A stretch of DNA of 64,000 nt, from NCBI GenBank assembly GCA_015227615.1, contig JAALGZ010000021.1, positions 434,001 to 498,000 of the forward strand, in the 5' to 3' direction. The notes under the pieces were generated by a model. It did not search any database, was not told the DNA's origin, and saw only the letters and a list, made by a program, of their open reading frames with translations. A program made the translations under genes and the position numbers. This document shows positions 1 through 14,070 of the stretch, one piece after another; within the stretch, counting starts at the first letter, position 1, and each line of letters begins with the position of its first letter. Source of the stretch: Labyrinthula sp. Ha (Eukaryota; Sar; Bigyra; Labyrinthulida; Labyrinthulaceae).

Positions 1-482
1 CCTTGGCGATAGCGAAAATTTTCCATAATATTGATATAGAAATGTACCTAAGATGGCTTAAACTTAAAAAAATGTGCTTAAGAGAAATTAATTCAACAAA
101 TTTTTAGCTCAGTAGATTGTTTTTTCTGTTTTACCTTAGCTTTAGCGTTTCTCCTCATAAACAAAATGTCTCTCGGACAGCTCAGCTAAGTAAAATTTAC
201 AGCAAGTAGAAGGCCACTAGTTTGGAACCTTCAGCAGACATATTACTCTTTGTTAATGTTTAAAAACCAATATTATTTCTTTTGGCGCCACCTTTTTTAT
301 TCAAACAAGGAGTTTTTTCTGGACTTGTTTGGTTTGGGATTTAACTAGGAAGAGAAAAATTCGAGTTTGGTTAATTTAGGAAAACATATCCGTATCTACC
401 GTTGCCTGTCGTGCTTATCGTGCATTCCGTTATTTCCATGTTACCTCCGTTTAACGATTAGTCTACAATTTCCTTACCGATA

Positions 483-519
483 TTAACGGTAAGCACAATT
501 ATCGGAAAATTACCGTTAA
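483..519. repeat. Small inverted repeat
   Basis: Perfect 10-base arms (TTAACGGTAA at 483-492, TTACCGTTAA at 510-519) flank a 17-base loop. No gene is adjacent. It could be a relic of a transposon end or chance. Confidence 0.5.
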
Positions 520-799
520 CTATCGCGAAAAACGATACGATAAGAAATACTGTCTTGAGTTTGTTATTATGAACCTGGTTTGCAGTAAGAGTATTGTGAA
601 TTTTTGGGAACCTGTCGAAGATTCGGTAGAGAAGTTTGAATATCCAGTTGAACTGGGTTCAAGATTCTTGCCGATAAATTGGTTGGGAGTTGAAATACAA
701 AGACTAAACTCTATTCAACGCAGTTGAAAATCTTTGCAACTGCGGCTTTTGCGTATCAAGTTTCATGATTGCACAACAAACTGCGACTAGAGATGGAAA

Positions 800-817
800 G
801 TGAGGAAGATTCCTCAC
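800..817. repeat. 18-base palindrome
   Basis: GTGAGGAA and TTCCTCAC arms are separated by two bases. It stands alone with no gene or element next to it, and its function is unknown. Confidence 0.5.
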
Positions 818-3800
818 TCAGTCAGAATCATGTAATTCTTCAATCTGAAAATGTTACATAGTCATTGAATCCTAACTCATTGCTCTACAGAGATTCGTTT
901 AGACTCATTCAGTTACTCAGAAAACTCCTCATAAACAAGATCTATTCTCCAGTCAGAAATCCTTCTGTACTACTACAGGTGACTATGCTAAAGCATTGAT
1001 GATTTAATTTTTTATTAACAAACTCTTACGCAAAATATTTGATGACAATCACCAATACATACCGGATTACTTAGATTAATTTATACTATTCATAGGTTAC
1101 AACAGGTCCGTTTTTTCATTGACATGTGATTCACTGATATTGAAACCTCCAAAATATTTAGCCATATCTCTTCCGGTAGAACTTCTTAAACGTAACTACA
1201 ATGCATGAGATAGTTCTACTTCTTGCAAGACTTTGTATAATATATAGAGTTGCAGCAGAAAAGTAGCTTATTTTCACGACATTTCGACACCACTCACGCA
1301 TCTTTTCAATAGCTCTTGAATACTGATCAGAATTTTACTTGAATGTATTTCTCTTATACATTATTTCTCGGAAAGTATTCTCAATACAAAATCAAGGGAC
1401 ACTTTGCGCGTATGATGACAATAGAATTTAATCCAAACCCCATATTGTATAGCCGTGTAAATGTCAGTTATTCTTTTTTTTCTCTAAGATTCAGGTTTGA
1501 TGTTAGCTATGTAGTGTACATTCTCAGGAAAATTTGCCATAGACATCATTCTTCCCTTGATACTAAAGAAAAAGATAACAAATTCTGCAGGCTACAATTA
1601 TTCTTGTATAGAAGCCAGGATGGATGAGTAGATGATGTTAAAAACATAATAGAGAAACAAAATGCAGCTCTTGAATCTTTCTGTGAAAGTGGAATTTAAG
1701 TTCCTTACTAGTATTCTTTAAACCCTAAAAGGAATCTCTACAAACACTACTTGTTGAAGAATAATTATATTTTTCAAGCGAATTTAACGCATGAATGGTG
1801 AATCATATTGTGAGATGCTTGATATCAATTTGCGTTGACTTATTGGGTACATCTGGACATCAATAAACTGGATTCATAACCAAGAAATCATTAAACAATA
1901 CAGTTTCTACATACGTACACCTTGGTTTGTATAACAACGCGCTTTCTTAATATGATATGTCATAGAAAAGTTCAGTATTGTCGCCAATAACTTACAAAAG
2001 AGAAATTTTAGGTACTCCGAGCAGCAACTAGAGTTGATTGTTCCTTCCAAAGGTTGTTTAGAAAATATAGAACAAGAGTTTGCATGGTTTGATAGAACAA
2101 TACCGGAAATACCTTTTTCAAGTTGAGCTTAACTTCAGCATTTAGAAGATATTAAGGGGAAGAACAGAAAATCGAAGAAAACATTCCGATTTAGTTTCAA
2201 AAGTATATAGCAATATGTTTAGGTGCCAAAAAACACATACTAGGCAATCCCCTGTTGCATGTAGCATCTAAGTTCAATGAACATGCAGATGTTAGAATAT
2301 TGTAAAAGGAAAATAGTCAGTTTAAGCATCTTCTTTCCTGGGAAGTTCTTTCAGCCACAACATATTAAATTATTGTATATCACCAATAGAAGCAAGTAGA
2401 AATCCTCTAAGTGTTGAAGAGGTGGACTCGGTCTAAAAAACAATATTGGCTGATATCGGAGAAAACTTTGACACTGCTCCTTGAAAAACAACATAACTAT
2501 AAAATAAATTTTACCTCATAAATTAGGTATGGAATCTGAAAATTCAAAATAAAACGGTCCGGAAAATTATACATCATTCTGGCATAAGTTTACATACAAG
2601 CAAGCAGCTGTATACTGCTTTATTCCTGTAACATGGTTTGCAGTTAAAATTCTATTATCTCCATCCTAATCCGGAACAACTTCTTATTAGGGGTGCCCAA
2701 ACATACTCAGAGGTATGTAATAAGAAATCGACAACTCTGCAAATTTATCTAGTAAAAACTTGGTTTTCTTCTTCTTAGAATACCAAAGGAAAATTAAAAT
2801 ACCTAAATATCCATCTATTCTATAAATACTGTGTCCTGTTTTAACATCTCATCGATACATAAATATGCCAGATGTAGCTTAAGGAATATAGGTTACTTTA
2901 CATCAAACAAAAACGATTGAAACTTTGTCCTAGTATGTCTACTTGGTTTGAAAAATGTAAGCACATAAGATAACGGAAAATTCCTTTCATATGCCAAATA
3001 TACAGTTTGTTTCAATACATACAAATTTCAAAAGGACTCGCTGACAAACTATCGACTTAAACATAACAGAATAAAATATAGCACCGGTGGTGCAAATTGT
3101 GCAGAATGATAATATCGTGGTGCATGGCGGAAATTTTATGTACTCTTTGGTTGAATACTTGGAATTATCTTTTTATATTTTATCTCTATCACCAAGAACC
3201 TTAAAATCTTAATAACTTATTATAAGTCATATATTTCCTACAGCTATCCTATAGACTTATGGTTGTATATTTTTCGTAACATATTATCCATCTCCTTCAA
3301 CCAAACTCCTATTGTGAAGTTAAACCCTATAGCTTAACATTAAGTTTTCTTCACTCTTACTGTCTATTTTGCTTCTAGAAACCAACACTGTTCTTCAATC
3401 ACATCCATTTCCAAAAAAATTATTCTTGACGCAATGATTCCTCCTAGTGTTTGTTTCATTCCAATTTCCTGTTCGCTTTGAATATTTTTTAGTTTTGAAC
3501 ATCCATTATTGATTCTGCTTATATACCAATCTGAGGTTAGGCTTCCATAACTTAGTATTATCCCAAATATGATCCCTTGTATATTTCATAGGTCTCATTA
3601 TACACTTATATTTTGATTTCAATTTGTTTGTTTATTTATTAGCCCTATTTTCATCTTATATACATGTTAGTGTATAGTTTCGATGCATCATTGATTTTAC
3701 ATTTCGCTTCGGGTTACTAGTTTTGCAACATTTTTTTTTATTTATTTTAGGGTTAGGGTTTTCTAATACTCTCTAGTTTCTTTTTATTTTTATTTTATAC

Positions 3801-4328
3801 TTCTCTTTCTTAGATATGTAGAGCTTAATAAAATCTATTTTCTTTAATTAAGTAAATTAAGGCTAATATATGTATACATATACTTAAGATTCCTCTAGCG
3901 CGTTTACCTGCATCTGAATTCATTTCATCCTTCCACTACTAGAATTTATTTATATCTCTTAGTTTTTATGATTCTTGGCTGGCACTTTTCTTACAAATAA
4001 GTTTTTACTTGATGGCCTTGTATCACTTCTCTTCTGTCTTAGATAATTTTAGTTCTTGACTTAGCACTAATAGCAATTTTTGAAATTATAATCAGACGTT
4101 TCTTTACCTAAATCTTTTTCTAAATAAAAAATTTATCAAGAATAAAGATATCTGTTGAATAATATAAGGAAAATAAACTAAAATACATTTACCTTTTCAT
4201 CAACTTGAAAACCAAACAATAAGCATATGAATCAAATGAACCCCCCCCCCAAATTTGACCCTGCTGCAGACTCAATGAGTCAGGGTTAACTACGATTATA
4301 ATTGAAACAGAGAATCTTTGATAAATTC

Positions 4329-4344
4329 ATATATATATATATAT
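4329..4344. repeat. AT dinucleotide microsatellite
   Basis: A short uninterrupted AT run lies about 80 bases after a run of ten C (4241-4250). It is simple sequence with no adjoining gene. Confidence 0.6.
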
Positions 4345-7300
4345 GGTCACATAGCTATTTATTATATGGAAATATAAAAATTAGTAATTGGCATAAACAA
4401 GAACCATAAAATTCTTATTGACCATTAGAAAAATATTAGGATTCTTTGTTTGATGATTTTTCTTATCGTATACAAAACTTTGATTCTATATAAATTATGT
4501 GTTAATAGGCGAATGCTAGGTCCTTTATATAATTTTAATCATACTCCTATGTATGATAAAGAACCTCTTCGTTTTTCTCCAGAGGAGATTCCGTACATTT
4601 GAGCGCCACAATAGGGACTAATAAATCAGTTGATTTGATGCCCTAAATCAGTGTTCAGATTCTTATAAGTGTATCATACTTACAACAATGCTGTCAGGGC
4701 TCTTAAAAACAACAGAGTTTTGACATTAAATAAATTATTTTACAAAATAAAAGAAAATATTGGAATCGTTCAATAAATTGTACTAATTCTGTGTCATATT
4801 GACAACTCCAAACATTTTTATTAATTAATTTGAGATACCACGGGTAAGGTATGCCAGTTACCCGTCTACAGTGAAAAAGAATAAAAGATAGACATGATTA
4901 ATAAGAATTGTAATTGAACAAATATAAAGCCGACAGAAAACGACCAAATTAAGTTAAGATATCTCCAGATTCAGATCGGACATATTCAGGAATATTAATT
5001 GAGAAATTCTGTACGGTATAAACAGCTGTAATAAATTCTTAAGCATCTGTTTAAACAAAGGTCATGCTTTGTGGCTGGGGTTTCTATTGCATGAAAACAA
5101 TTATTATTTTTTATGTGTAAAGGGTTTTGAAATCCATATATTTTTGTAGATGGAGGGTAATAGTAGAAATAAGGATTTTCAAGCAGAGAAAGCTTGGTGC
5201 ACAATAAAAAATACGCACACATTATACTAATTTAACGATTCACCAACCATTTCTTTTTGATTTATCTTTTCTTACTAGTTTTCTCATAGTTGATTATGAT
5301 TGAGTTTTATATAAGGTGAAAAAACACAATTTGGCTCAATAGGATAGAAGTTTTATCAAAGTACAGGATACCGATTTTTGTCTTGTTCCTATATCTTTAA
5401 GAATTAGAAATTATATTGCATAATGTGTTTTAAGATATGCTATAACTAGAACTATGTTTTTAATCACATAGTTATGTTGTTGTTTTGGGGCTAGAAAACA
5501 GAACTTTAACCATGCAAATTATAGCTTTGTTAATTTTAAATTGGTTGTATTAGCTTTCCGGGTTTGTGGTAACCTTAAATTCCAACCATATTAAAGCCTG
5601 TGTAAGTTTTCTATTCCAAATGCTTATGGAAAGAAACTCTAATGATTAGACATATCTCATATCATGTTACCATTAATGCATCGAAGGGTGTAGTTAGATT
5701 AAGTTGGGTTTGGTCTATGTATGAATTCCATACCCTGAGAATGTGGATAGTAGCCTGCATCGGTACTTATTTCTAAGCTGGGAGTTAGTCAATAGTTTCC
5801 TTACTTCGTGAAAATTTATAGCTCTAACCTAGGTTAACAATATTGGCTGCATTAATAGTGTGATGTGTTGTTAATTATATACTTGGCTTCAATTCGTGTT
5901 TTCCAGCGAAAACACCTACTTCATAAAAATATCGAGTGTCCAAGCGCAAAAGAATAAAGAGACATTATTTGCAATTGGAGTGATCCTCTGCTTGAACCTT
6001 TCATATTTTGTGTAGATATAGCGTTAGTTTGAGGATAGAATGTTTATAATATTTAGACATTTTGAGCATATGAATTTTGCAAATATTGAGCGCACTGTAT
6101 TATAAACACTACTATTTCGTTTTCTTTTTAGGTTAATTTGCTAATATTTGAGTAACTAATAACCTTAACGTATTTATTATTTCATGGTAGAGCATATCTA
6201 CGTTACAATGTACAAACCCATGTGTACACCAGAACAAATATAGGTTAATATAGTACTGGAAATATGAATTAATACCTTCCTGTCTTATTTATATCCTTTA
6301 AAAAATGAATGCGTCCCACTTTAGGAAAATCCCTTTTATTATACTAGATTATTTTTTATCTGTTTCTAGGTACAAATCGTTAGTTTTTAGTTTAGATTTC
6401 ACATATTGTGAGGAGAGTATAATTCTTGAAGAGGGTTCTTCAGTTATAAAAGTATTTTGAAGGTGAAGAATTAATGTTTTCTAGAAGTATTACAGAAACG
6501 CTGAAATCTTGGTGTGGCATTATGGGAAGAGATGATAAAATCTGTAAATAGCTATACTTAAGTTACGTTTGGAATGTTTCTGTAACAGATAATTGAGTAT
6601 TCGGTACTCCAATTACTCAACTTGTACAGTTAAATTCTTTGGCTTTGACCATTTAGCCTCATAGATATACTATATGTCCACTCTAAATATTTGTCAATAT
6701 TTTTTGTAGTTTCCTATGGTAATTTTGCTAAAGTTCTAACCTTTTCGGTTCATGATACCGTTATCTGCTTTATTCTCTCTGCGTCATGGAGAGTAGACAT
6801 GTATATATATATGTATGGGATTATCCGTGCTGTTTTGGGTCTTATTTTATTTCCATATTTCTAGAACATTTTTTACTTCGAAATTTTGTTGGATAACTTG
6901 CCGATTTAGAGAAGGATAGTTTTTTGGCGTATTCATATTAGGTGAGAGCAGGATCCGAGCTATTTTATTATCTTTACGCTTTTAATTATTCCTCCAGTTA
7001 TTTCAATCTTTGTAGTTTTTATAGGATAGGATTTGATAAAAATTATAAAGAATTATTTGGTAATGATGTTGATTCTCATTATCAATAAAAGAATTCTGAT
7101 GCTAATTCTCATCAAGTGATTATCATATTATTCTGATCATCAATTGGTTTTCAACAATAAATTGGACCACGTGGCCTTGGACCATACTGCCCAGAAAATG
7201 TATTTTATTAATGCACCGCAAGAAAACCCAGATAAGAAACCATATGACCGAGGAATAATCTGGTTATATTATGTAGTAGGGTCATATTTGAATTTTCTTA

Positions 7301-9946
7301 CCGAAAAACTAAAGCACCATATAACAGTAAAATCCCCGTTAAGACCCTACCCCGGTACGAGTTTGACGAGAAACTTTTTTACGCTAATAAACCGTTCTAC
7401 TGTTAAGAAATCCTAATCATATATCTGATTTTAGGGGAATTGTATACGGCGGAAACATTAAATATTGATTTATTAACCGCCTGGTTCAAGTTCGTGTCTC
7501 CTAATTTAATATTGACAAATAATGGACTATCAATAATCCATCAAAATAATTTAAGAATTATCAGTATAAATCAAGAAGAAAATCACAGGGAAATTATTTA
7601 TTGATAATTTATCAATAAATAAAATCCCACCCCTAGCTTTCTGGTATAAAAAATATTCTATGCTATTTTTTGCTAAAGGCAGAATATAGCACCATACCCA
7701 TCATGGTCTATTTTAACATAAGAATCTAGTGGTCGTTTAAATGAGTTATACAGACAATTTCAGTTGAACTTGCAACTATAGCTATTATATTCACCTTTCT
7801 TTACTATCATGTTCATAAAACTCTTAGCAAGTATCTTTTTGGTCCAAAATCCTGGAGAAGGCCGCTAACTTTTTATCATATATTTAGTATAATTGCAGGT
7901 AAACTTGTGTTTTCTTAGCTCCATTTAATTGTACATGATATGTTTGTGGTTGATTTGAAACCAAACTATGCCGTTATCAACCACGCAAAAAACTTGGAAA
8001 TAGAAAATCTTTCTTCTAACTGATCTATTTACCGAAACGTGCTCTGAGTAAAGTTTAAATGAACTATTACATTTACAAAGGTGAAAAATTTTCCCCGAAG
8101 AATACCTTTCATCAATTTCCCTTTGATATCATTCATTAACCACCCTTTGTAAAGAAAATTGTAAGAATATTGTTCCACAGTAAACTGAAAACAAGCAAAG
8201 TATGCTAGACGCTAAGCTTCTTTGTAGAACTCTCTCTAAAATGATTGGTTACATTGTTCATAGTTATACATTCATATTTGAGTACCACACACTTGGCACA
8301 GCTCTACATAATGTACTGATAAAAAATTGCCGTGAATAAAAGGTAACAAAATTCTGCTATCGAAGGATAGCCATGCGGGATTCAGGATATTACTTAAATA
8401 TTCTTAAAGATGTCTTCAATTTCTTCTATAATAGCTAGTCAAACTGAAATACCATTGGTTGGATCAATGTTATACTGGTCCTTTATAGCCCCAATAAGCG
8501 CATTAAAGGGCTCTTGTTCATTTTATTCACATAAAGCTAATCATTTAATTTTTATCATAGTAATTTTTTTTAGAAATACAAGTTGGTGTATCGAACCCTT
8601 TTGCTAAACTGGTTATATGTTCAATAACCAGATTTATATCCTTCTAGAGATACCTTACCTCCAACCTACTGTCTCAGAAGATATCAACCAGGGTTTTCCT
8701 TTTTAAAAAGCAGAAAAGTTATCTACGATACAGAAATATACCCCATTACCATTATTGGACTCTTAATGGCGAACTGAATAATTCTTATATGAAGAGTTGA
8801 ATATCTTAGAAGAGTTATTTTTGATTTGAAACTTTGCATTTACATAAAATTTAGGAATGTTTGTAGAAAATTGTTGAACAAGAATTATAGTAAACTAGCC
8901 TAATTGTTGCTTTGAACTTTACATATAAGTGTCCAGTTGGATCAGAACAAATGAATTACTAGCTTCACATTTGATAAGTTATTAATCGCTGTATACCACT
9001 GGTTAGGGGAATTCTTCTGTTAACATACCACCTTTTACAATGGGCCCAGAAAATATTTATAAACCAACATCGTAGACATCTAACTGATTCATTGGCCACT
9101 ACGGTTTTGAGTAATATTTGTTTCAAGAAAAAAAGAACAATATCTTAGCAATAGGATCCGCATAGATATCGTATCTTTATTGCAAGATGGTTACTACCAT
9201 ATCCCAAAGGATATACTCTTTTTGAAAGCTAAAATTTTCAATTAAATGCTCAATTAAAACTTGTTGATAACCAAAAATTATAACGCATTCAATATGGCCT
9301 TAGAAGACTGTTTTCACGTTATTCTAATATCTATGGCGTTATAGTTCAAATTTTCTCATATTGGGAAAACAGAAATATTAAGTGTCCAATTTAGCATCAT
9401 TGATGCGCAAACATTATCAAGAAAACTGGAAAAAAGTGTATATAAAGTTAACAACAAAGAAACATCTTCGGCAATTTCAAGACTCTGTTCCTTAGATATT
9501 CTTGATGATCTAGCCGCTTAATTTTTTGAAAATAACACGTTACTTTGTACATATTCCTTACTTAGAGGATAATTTGAATAATATCCCCAAAATAAAGTAA
9601 GAGTAAAAAAAAAGGAAATATTTACATGGTTGTAAGAATTTTCAAAAAACAGAGTTCATATAATACTTACCTATATACTTCTAGTATCATCAAGTAATCA
9701 TATGATTTTAACTGTAAGTTTTATATCATGATTTAAACGTCAGCTAAGAACGTGTTTCCACTCTAACAAATACAAAACGAAGAAACAACCTATCATCTTT
9801 CAAGACCACGTAGAAGAAAGCAGAAAATATAGAACGTGTTATTTTTTTCGGGAAAGGAATTCTTGCGATTTGTATTCCAATATTTCGATTAAAGGCTTTC
9901 CCTGTGCAGAATGTTGGCTGTCACAAAATTGAGTAGTTCTGATGGC

Positions 9947-9966
9947 GCTATCGATGTATCGATAGC
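9947..9966. repeat. 20-base palindrome with ATCGAT arms
   Basis: GCTATCGAT and ATCGATAGC arms are separated by GT. The palindrome lies about 130 bases outside the 7-base repeat tail of the neighbouring LINE. It may be unrelated to that insertion. Confidence 0.45.
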
Positions 9967-10092
9967 TCTGTGTTAAATATATTAGCTACGTAAAATATTT
10001 TATATCAAAAACATAGGAATGGGTTGTAATTAATTAAATTGTTCAGATAAGGGACCAAGGAATAAGTACGTAGATAAAACAGAGAAACATCC

Positions 10093-10289
10093 ATAGTTAA
10101 TAGTTAATAGTTAATAGTTAATAGTTAATAGTTAATAGTTAATAGTTAATAGTTAATAGTTAATAGTTAATAGTTAATAGTTAATAGTTAATAGTTAATA
10201 GTTAATAGTTAATAGTTAATAGTTAATAGTTAATAGTTAATAGTTAATAGTTAATAGTTAATAGTTAATAGTTAATAGTTAATAGTTAA
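10093..10289. repeat. (ATAGTTA)n microsatellite, 28 units
   Basis: About 28 perfect head-to-tail copies of a 7-base unit, 197 bases in all, with no visible unit variation. It abuts the 3' end of the minus-strand LINE, so on the LINE's own strand the tail reads (TAACTAT)n. It is best explained as a templated LINE tail. The alternatives are a pre-existing satellite used as a target, or a relocated telomere-like array. Confidence 0.9.
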
Positions 10290-10839
10290 GGCGGGAGTAA
10301 GGTACTACATCTGCAAATCCGCCTATGCGTTTATCTTAGGGTCCGATACCGGTCCGCCGCTCACTAGGGAAGCTTCCCGTCTCGTGCTCCTACTGTCACT
10401 AGACTAAACTGGATATCGGGATTTCGGGACATTATTGGTATGATCGCGATAGTTTTCCCGTTGTACTCATTTATCGCATTTGATCTTCCAAGATAGTGAT
10501 TTCCCAAAATTTGTGGATAATCCAAATCGAAATTAACAAATCACGCTAGAAATCGTGAAAGAGATTGAGATATTGTCGTGCGTCATATCCAGTATTCCTG
10601 ATGTCAAATAAATTGTTCCAAGTTCTTTTGCTGACCTTATTGAGATGACCTGTACCAGTTTTATGCTTCTATTGCTGCTGTTCCTTCTACTTTACAAGAT
10701 AATCGTGGTTTATGAAGAGATCCAGATAAGCATGCTCCAGTTATCCATCCAAGAAGCAACCGAGGGTCGAAGTTATCTTAAATGCACATGGGAATTTTAT
10801 CGAGTCATAAGCTAAGGTGTTGTTTGTGGTGTCGTTTGT

Positions 10840-11500
10840 GGTGGGGTTAGCATGTTCTCCCCGGGTGGTGGCGGGTGGAGGGGAGGGCGTGGTTCATGGT
10901 GTTCTAGTTCTTCTCATATATGTTCCAGAGGCACGTTCAGGTTCTCAGCTGGGATAAGGTTTTGTGGGAACAGGTGCACTTCGAGTTTCCTTGAGGGTTC
11001 CGCCAGTTCTATATCCGTTTCTGCAGTTGTGGACGTTTCCATACAGCTCTTTTGCTTTTCTTTTAATATTTTTAGGATGTTTATATCACCGGCTTTAAGG
11101 GTATTGGCCTGTTTCGTGTGTTCGAGTAGCTGCGTTGGATTATGTTGGAGGAGGGTGCGTTTTATATCTCTAGAGAGTTTGTTCAAGGCTTTGGATGTAT
11201 CTTTGTTTTCCAGGTTCCAGAACTCGCTCCCATATTAGATTTTTGAGACCACAAGCGCTTTCACTATGTTCTTTTTCCTTCTGGCAGTCAGCATATTACT
11301 CCTCAGTATCGGTTGCAGTTTACGAAGAGTTTCCTGTGCAGCGCGTATTCTAGCGGATGGGTTAACGTGGGTTTCAGCTGTTGCTGTTATATCCACTCCA
11401 AGGTATCTAAAGGTTTTTACTCCTTTGATGGTTCCAAGGTTGGTTTCCAGGTTTTCTTCTATTGGGATGTTGCTGTAGAGGAAGTTTAGTTCAGCTGCAG
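10840..11500 (-). pseudogene. LINE A thumb and C-terminal region
   Basis: On the minus strand FRYLGVDIT matches the usual start of the non-LTR RT thumb (the sister LINE has MKYLGAVFN). A helical region with AGDINILKIL and a proline-rich tail follow. At least two stop codons interrupt it. From about 10840 down to 10290 the sequence is presumed 3' untranslated region. Confidence 0.75.
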
Positions 11501-11567
11501 CGACTGTTGTAGTACCCTTTCTACTTCGAACTAACGCGGTCCCCGGTTCAAGACACTGTGCTTTACG

Positions 11568-12480
11568 TCATGCGAGGGCATCTTTTGACGAGAAGTTTCT
11601 GGAACAAGAGGTACAGGTGTATTTATTGACCAGTTTTTGAATTGCCGTGTCTGAAAGCTTATCTTTGAGCTTCCTTTTCCTGACTATTCCCATGAGTTGA
11701 GTTTTCTGTGTATTTATCTTTAGGCCAGACAATTGTGAGAGCTCTTCTGTATATTGAACAAAGTGTTTCAAGATGTTTCTATCTTTATTCATGATACAAA
11801 GGTCGTCAGCAAATCCAAGAATGTTTTGAAAGGAGAATTCTGCTTCTGGAAAGTTCAAGTTTATTTTCTTTATTATCCTTCGAAGCAGAGAGTCCAGAGC
11901 AAGTACAAATAACGTGGGACTTAGTGAATCACCTTGTAACACGCCTTTGTTTATTTCTACTCTGCCGCTTATATGTTTTCCTATCTTTACTTGGACTGCA
12001 GCATATTTATATAGGTAAAGGATTATATTGATAAAGTTAGCAGGAACTTTTCTCTCTTTTAAGCTAAGCTCAAGGAAAGGATATTTACAAGACTCGAAAG
12101 CTTTTTTGAAATCTATAAAGAGACATAGTATCTTCGAGTTCTCCATTTGGCTGAGTTTACAGCGGTTCAAGAGGAGTTGAATTTTTTGTCTAGTTCCCGT
12201 ATTCTCTCTAAATCCAGACTGGTAGTTTCCTACTGTTCTTTCCAGGGTATTCTTTAGTCTATTGTTTAATATTTTAGTGATTAGTTTGTAAGAAGTGTTA
12301 AGCAAGGATATTGGCCTATAGTTGGAAGGAAGTTGATGGTTTCCTTTTTTGTATAGGAAGATGATGTTCCCAGTAGAGAGAAAGAGATAAGCTCATCTTT
12401 GTTCAAGTCACTTGGGTCAAGGAATAGTTCTTCCGTGAGTTGCTGTAGCTATTTTAATACCATTTTGTTATTCTTTAGGA
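11568..12480 (-). pseudogene. LINE A reverse transcriptase remnant
   Basis: The longest piece (11568-12305, about 245 codons) has the RT fingers and palm: YQSGFRENTG, FIDFKKAFES with the first catalytic Asp, KGVLQGDSLSPTLF, and the FADD catalytic box. GLKINTQKT follows. After that comes CTSC, the first half of a zinc finger that the sister LINE has complete. The linker between endonuclease and RT survives in two pieces at 12626-12829 and 12847-13173. Confidence 0.9.
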
Positions 12481-13350
12481 TTTCGTTTGTGATTCAATCG
12501 GGTCTGGGTACTTTATAGTTCTTTAGTGTTTTCGCCGTCTCTTCAAGTTCTTCTAAAGTCGGGGGAGATATGTTGACATATTCAGCTTTGGCTTCGGGAA
12601 TATCCAGTTCAGTGTCCATGACGTTTTATTCTCTGTTCCTTTGAGTGGGTTCAAGGTATTCTTGGAATATTTTTACTCGTTTTTTATCGTTTATGTACTT
12701 TCCATTTTCCATGGTAATGGTGCGTTGAGGTTTCCACTTTCCCCCTACTTTCCTTTCCGCTTGTTTGAAAGCTTCATTGATATCATTTTTTGCCATAGCT
12801 GTATCTATTCCTCTTACTTGAAGGTCCAACCATGCTTTGTAGTCGTTCAGGGTACTTTTCTTATCATTTTCTTTAGTATTTTAGATTCGTTTTCAGTTAG
12901 AGATTCCCATAGCCTTCTTCTTATTTCAAACAAAGCTTCTGTTCTATCTGAAGATGTTCTGTAGAGTCGTTCATGTGCCACCAGTGGGATACAGTTTTCA
13001 ATGGCTTGTTTTACTGTTGACTTGAATGTTTGGAAGTTTAGTCTTGATTGTTTTCCAGAGTTGTTGGATGGTGGGAGTTTGGCTATTTCTTCTTCGAAGC
13101 CTTGTCGTATTTCTTCGTTTAGTTTCCAGCGGTTTGCGTCAATTTTGAAGAACTCTTTGTAGTTTCGATGCATTTTTTGGTTTCGGTTGGAGTATTTCCT
13201 GAACTTTTGTGAGACTAGTGCTTCAACTGGTTGATGATCAAACTCTGTTCTATTGTGGATTTTCTCTCCTAGTTTTCTTTTTATCCGGATTTTTCGGAAT
13301 AGTGGGGTGCTGCCTTTACACGCTATGATGAAATCTATTTCTGAGCGTTT

Positions 13351-14070
13351 CTAATTATTCTTATGCTTTGAATAGTATGTTACATGACTATTTGTATTCT
13401 TTGCACCAGTAGCGAAGTATGAGTTGGCGATGGCCAGATTGTACTTGTTCAAAAAGTCCCGAAGTATTTTGCCGTTCCTGTTCGTTCTTGTCATGTATCC
13501 GTAGTTTCCATTGCTTGTCACTTCGTTGTGCCGTATTTGAGCGTTCCAGTCGCCTAGGATTATCATGAGGTCTTTTTTCCTTTTCAGTGAGATCGCTTTC
13601 TGGAGTCTTGTTAGAAACTGGCTGTACTCTTTCGCTGTTTTCCCTGCGTGTGGTGCATAGATGTTGATGATGTAATAGCTTCTAGAGTTAAGTTTAGTTT
13701 TAACATCTAAAATTCTATTCTCAACAAATACTTTTCTGCTTCTTTGTCCATCTTCCTGTTGAAGTATGTTGCTAAAATAATGATTTTGTTTCTTTCTGTG
13801 TCTTTATTCTTAGAGATATCTGTTGTAAACCAGTTTAGTCTAGAGAAGCTCGCTCTTTCGAGGTATTCCGCTCCTTTACTGCCAACTTCCTGTATTGCAA
13901 GGACGTTTGTATCGGCAGTTAGGGCATATTCCTCGATAGACCTAAGCTTGTAGGTGAGACCTGAGTTTGTAGGTGGGACCTTCAACATTCGTAGAGGCAA
14001 TCGAAATTGCTCTATAATCTTGCGCTTCATTGATTGGTGACTGTCTTTCGACTACCTGAGTGTTGCCGGA
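13351..14070 (-). pseudogene. LINE A endonuclease remnant
   Basis: Exonuclease-endonuclease-phosphatase domain in pieces. The first motif region (ISIASTNVEG) is followed by a VLAIQEV strand carrying the metal-binding Glu, and by ILGDWNAQ, the family's GDxN motif. A direct duplication of about 20 bases near 13940-13980 shifts the frame in the first motif. In an active LINE this enzyme nicks the target to prime reverse transcription. This copy cannot encode a whole domain. Confidence 0.85.

Larger units (their letters stand above)
1..10092. other. Gene-poor AT-rich region
   Basis: I find no gene I can support here. Open frames are short, lack recognisable domains and have no convincing mini-intron joins. 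The stretch holds a few small palindromes, a run of ten C (4241-4250), an AT dinucleotide run (4329-4344) and long T-rich tracts around 3720-3830. It is probably intergenic or decayed mobile DNA. The longest frame (90 codons near 7144-7416) resembles nothing I know. Confidence 0.6.

Noticed and set aside
3745-3762. TTTAGGGTTAGGG resembling plant or vertebrate telomere repeats
   Set aside because: Fewer than three units in T-rich sequence; chance is enough.
7144-7416. 90-codon open frame
   Set aside because: No recognisable domain, no homology seen, and such lengths are expected by chance.
10852-11238. 128-codon plus-strand frame rich in Gly, Ser and Cys
   Set aside because: It is the antisense of the LINE A proline-rich tail and C-terminal region.
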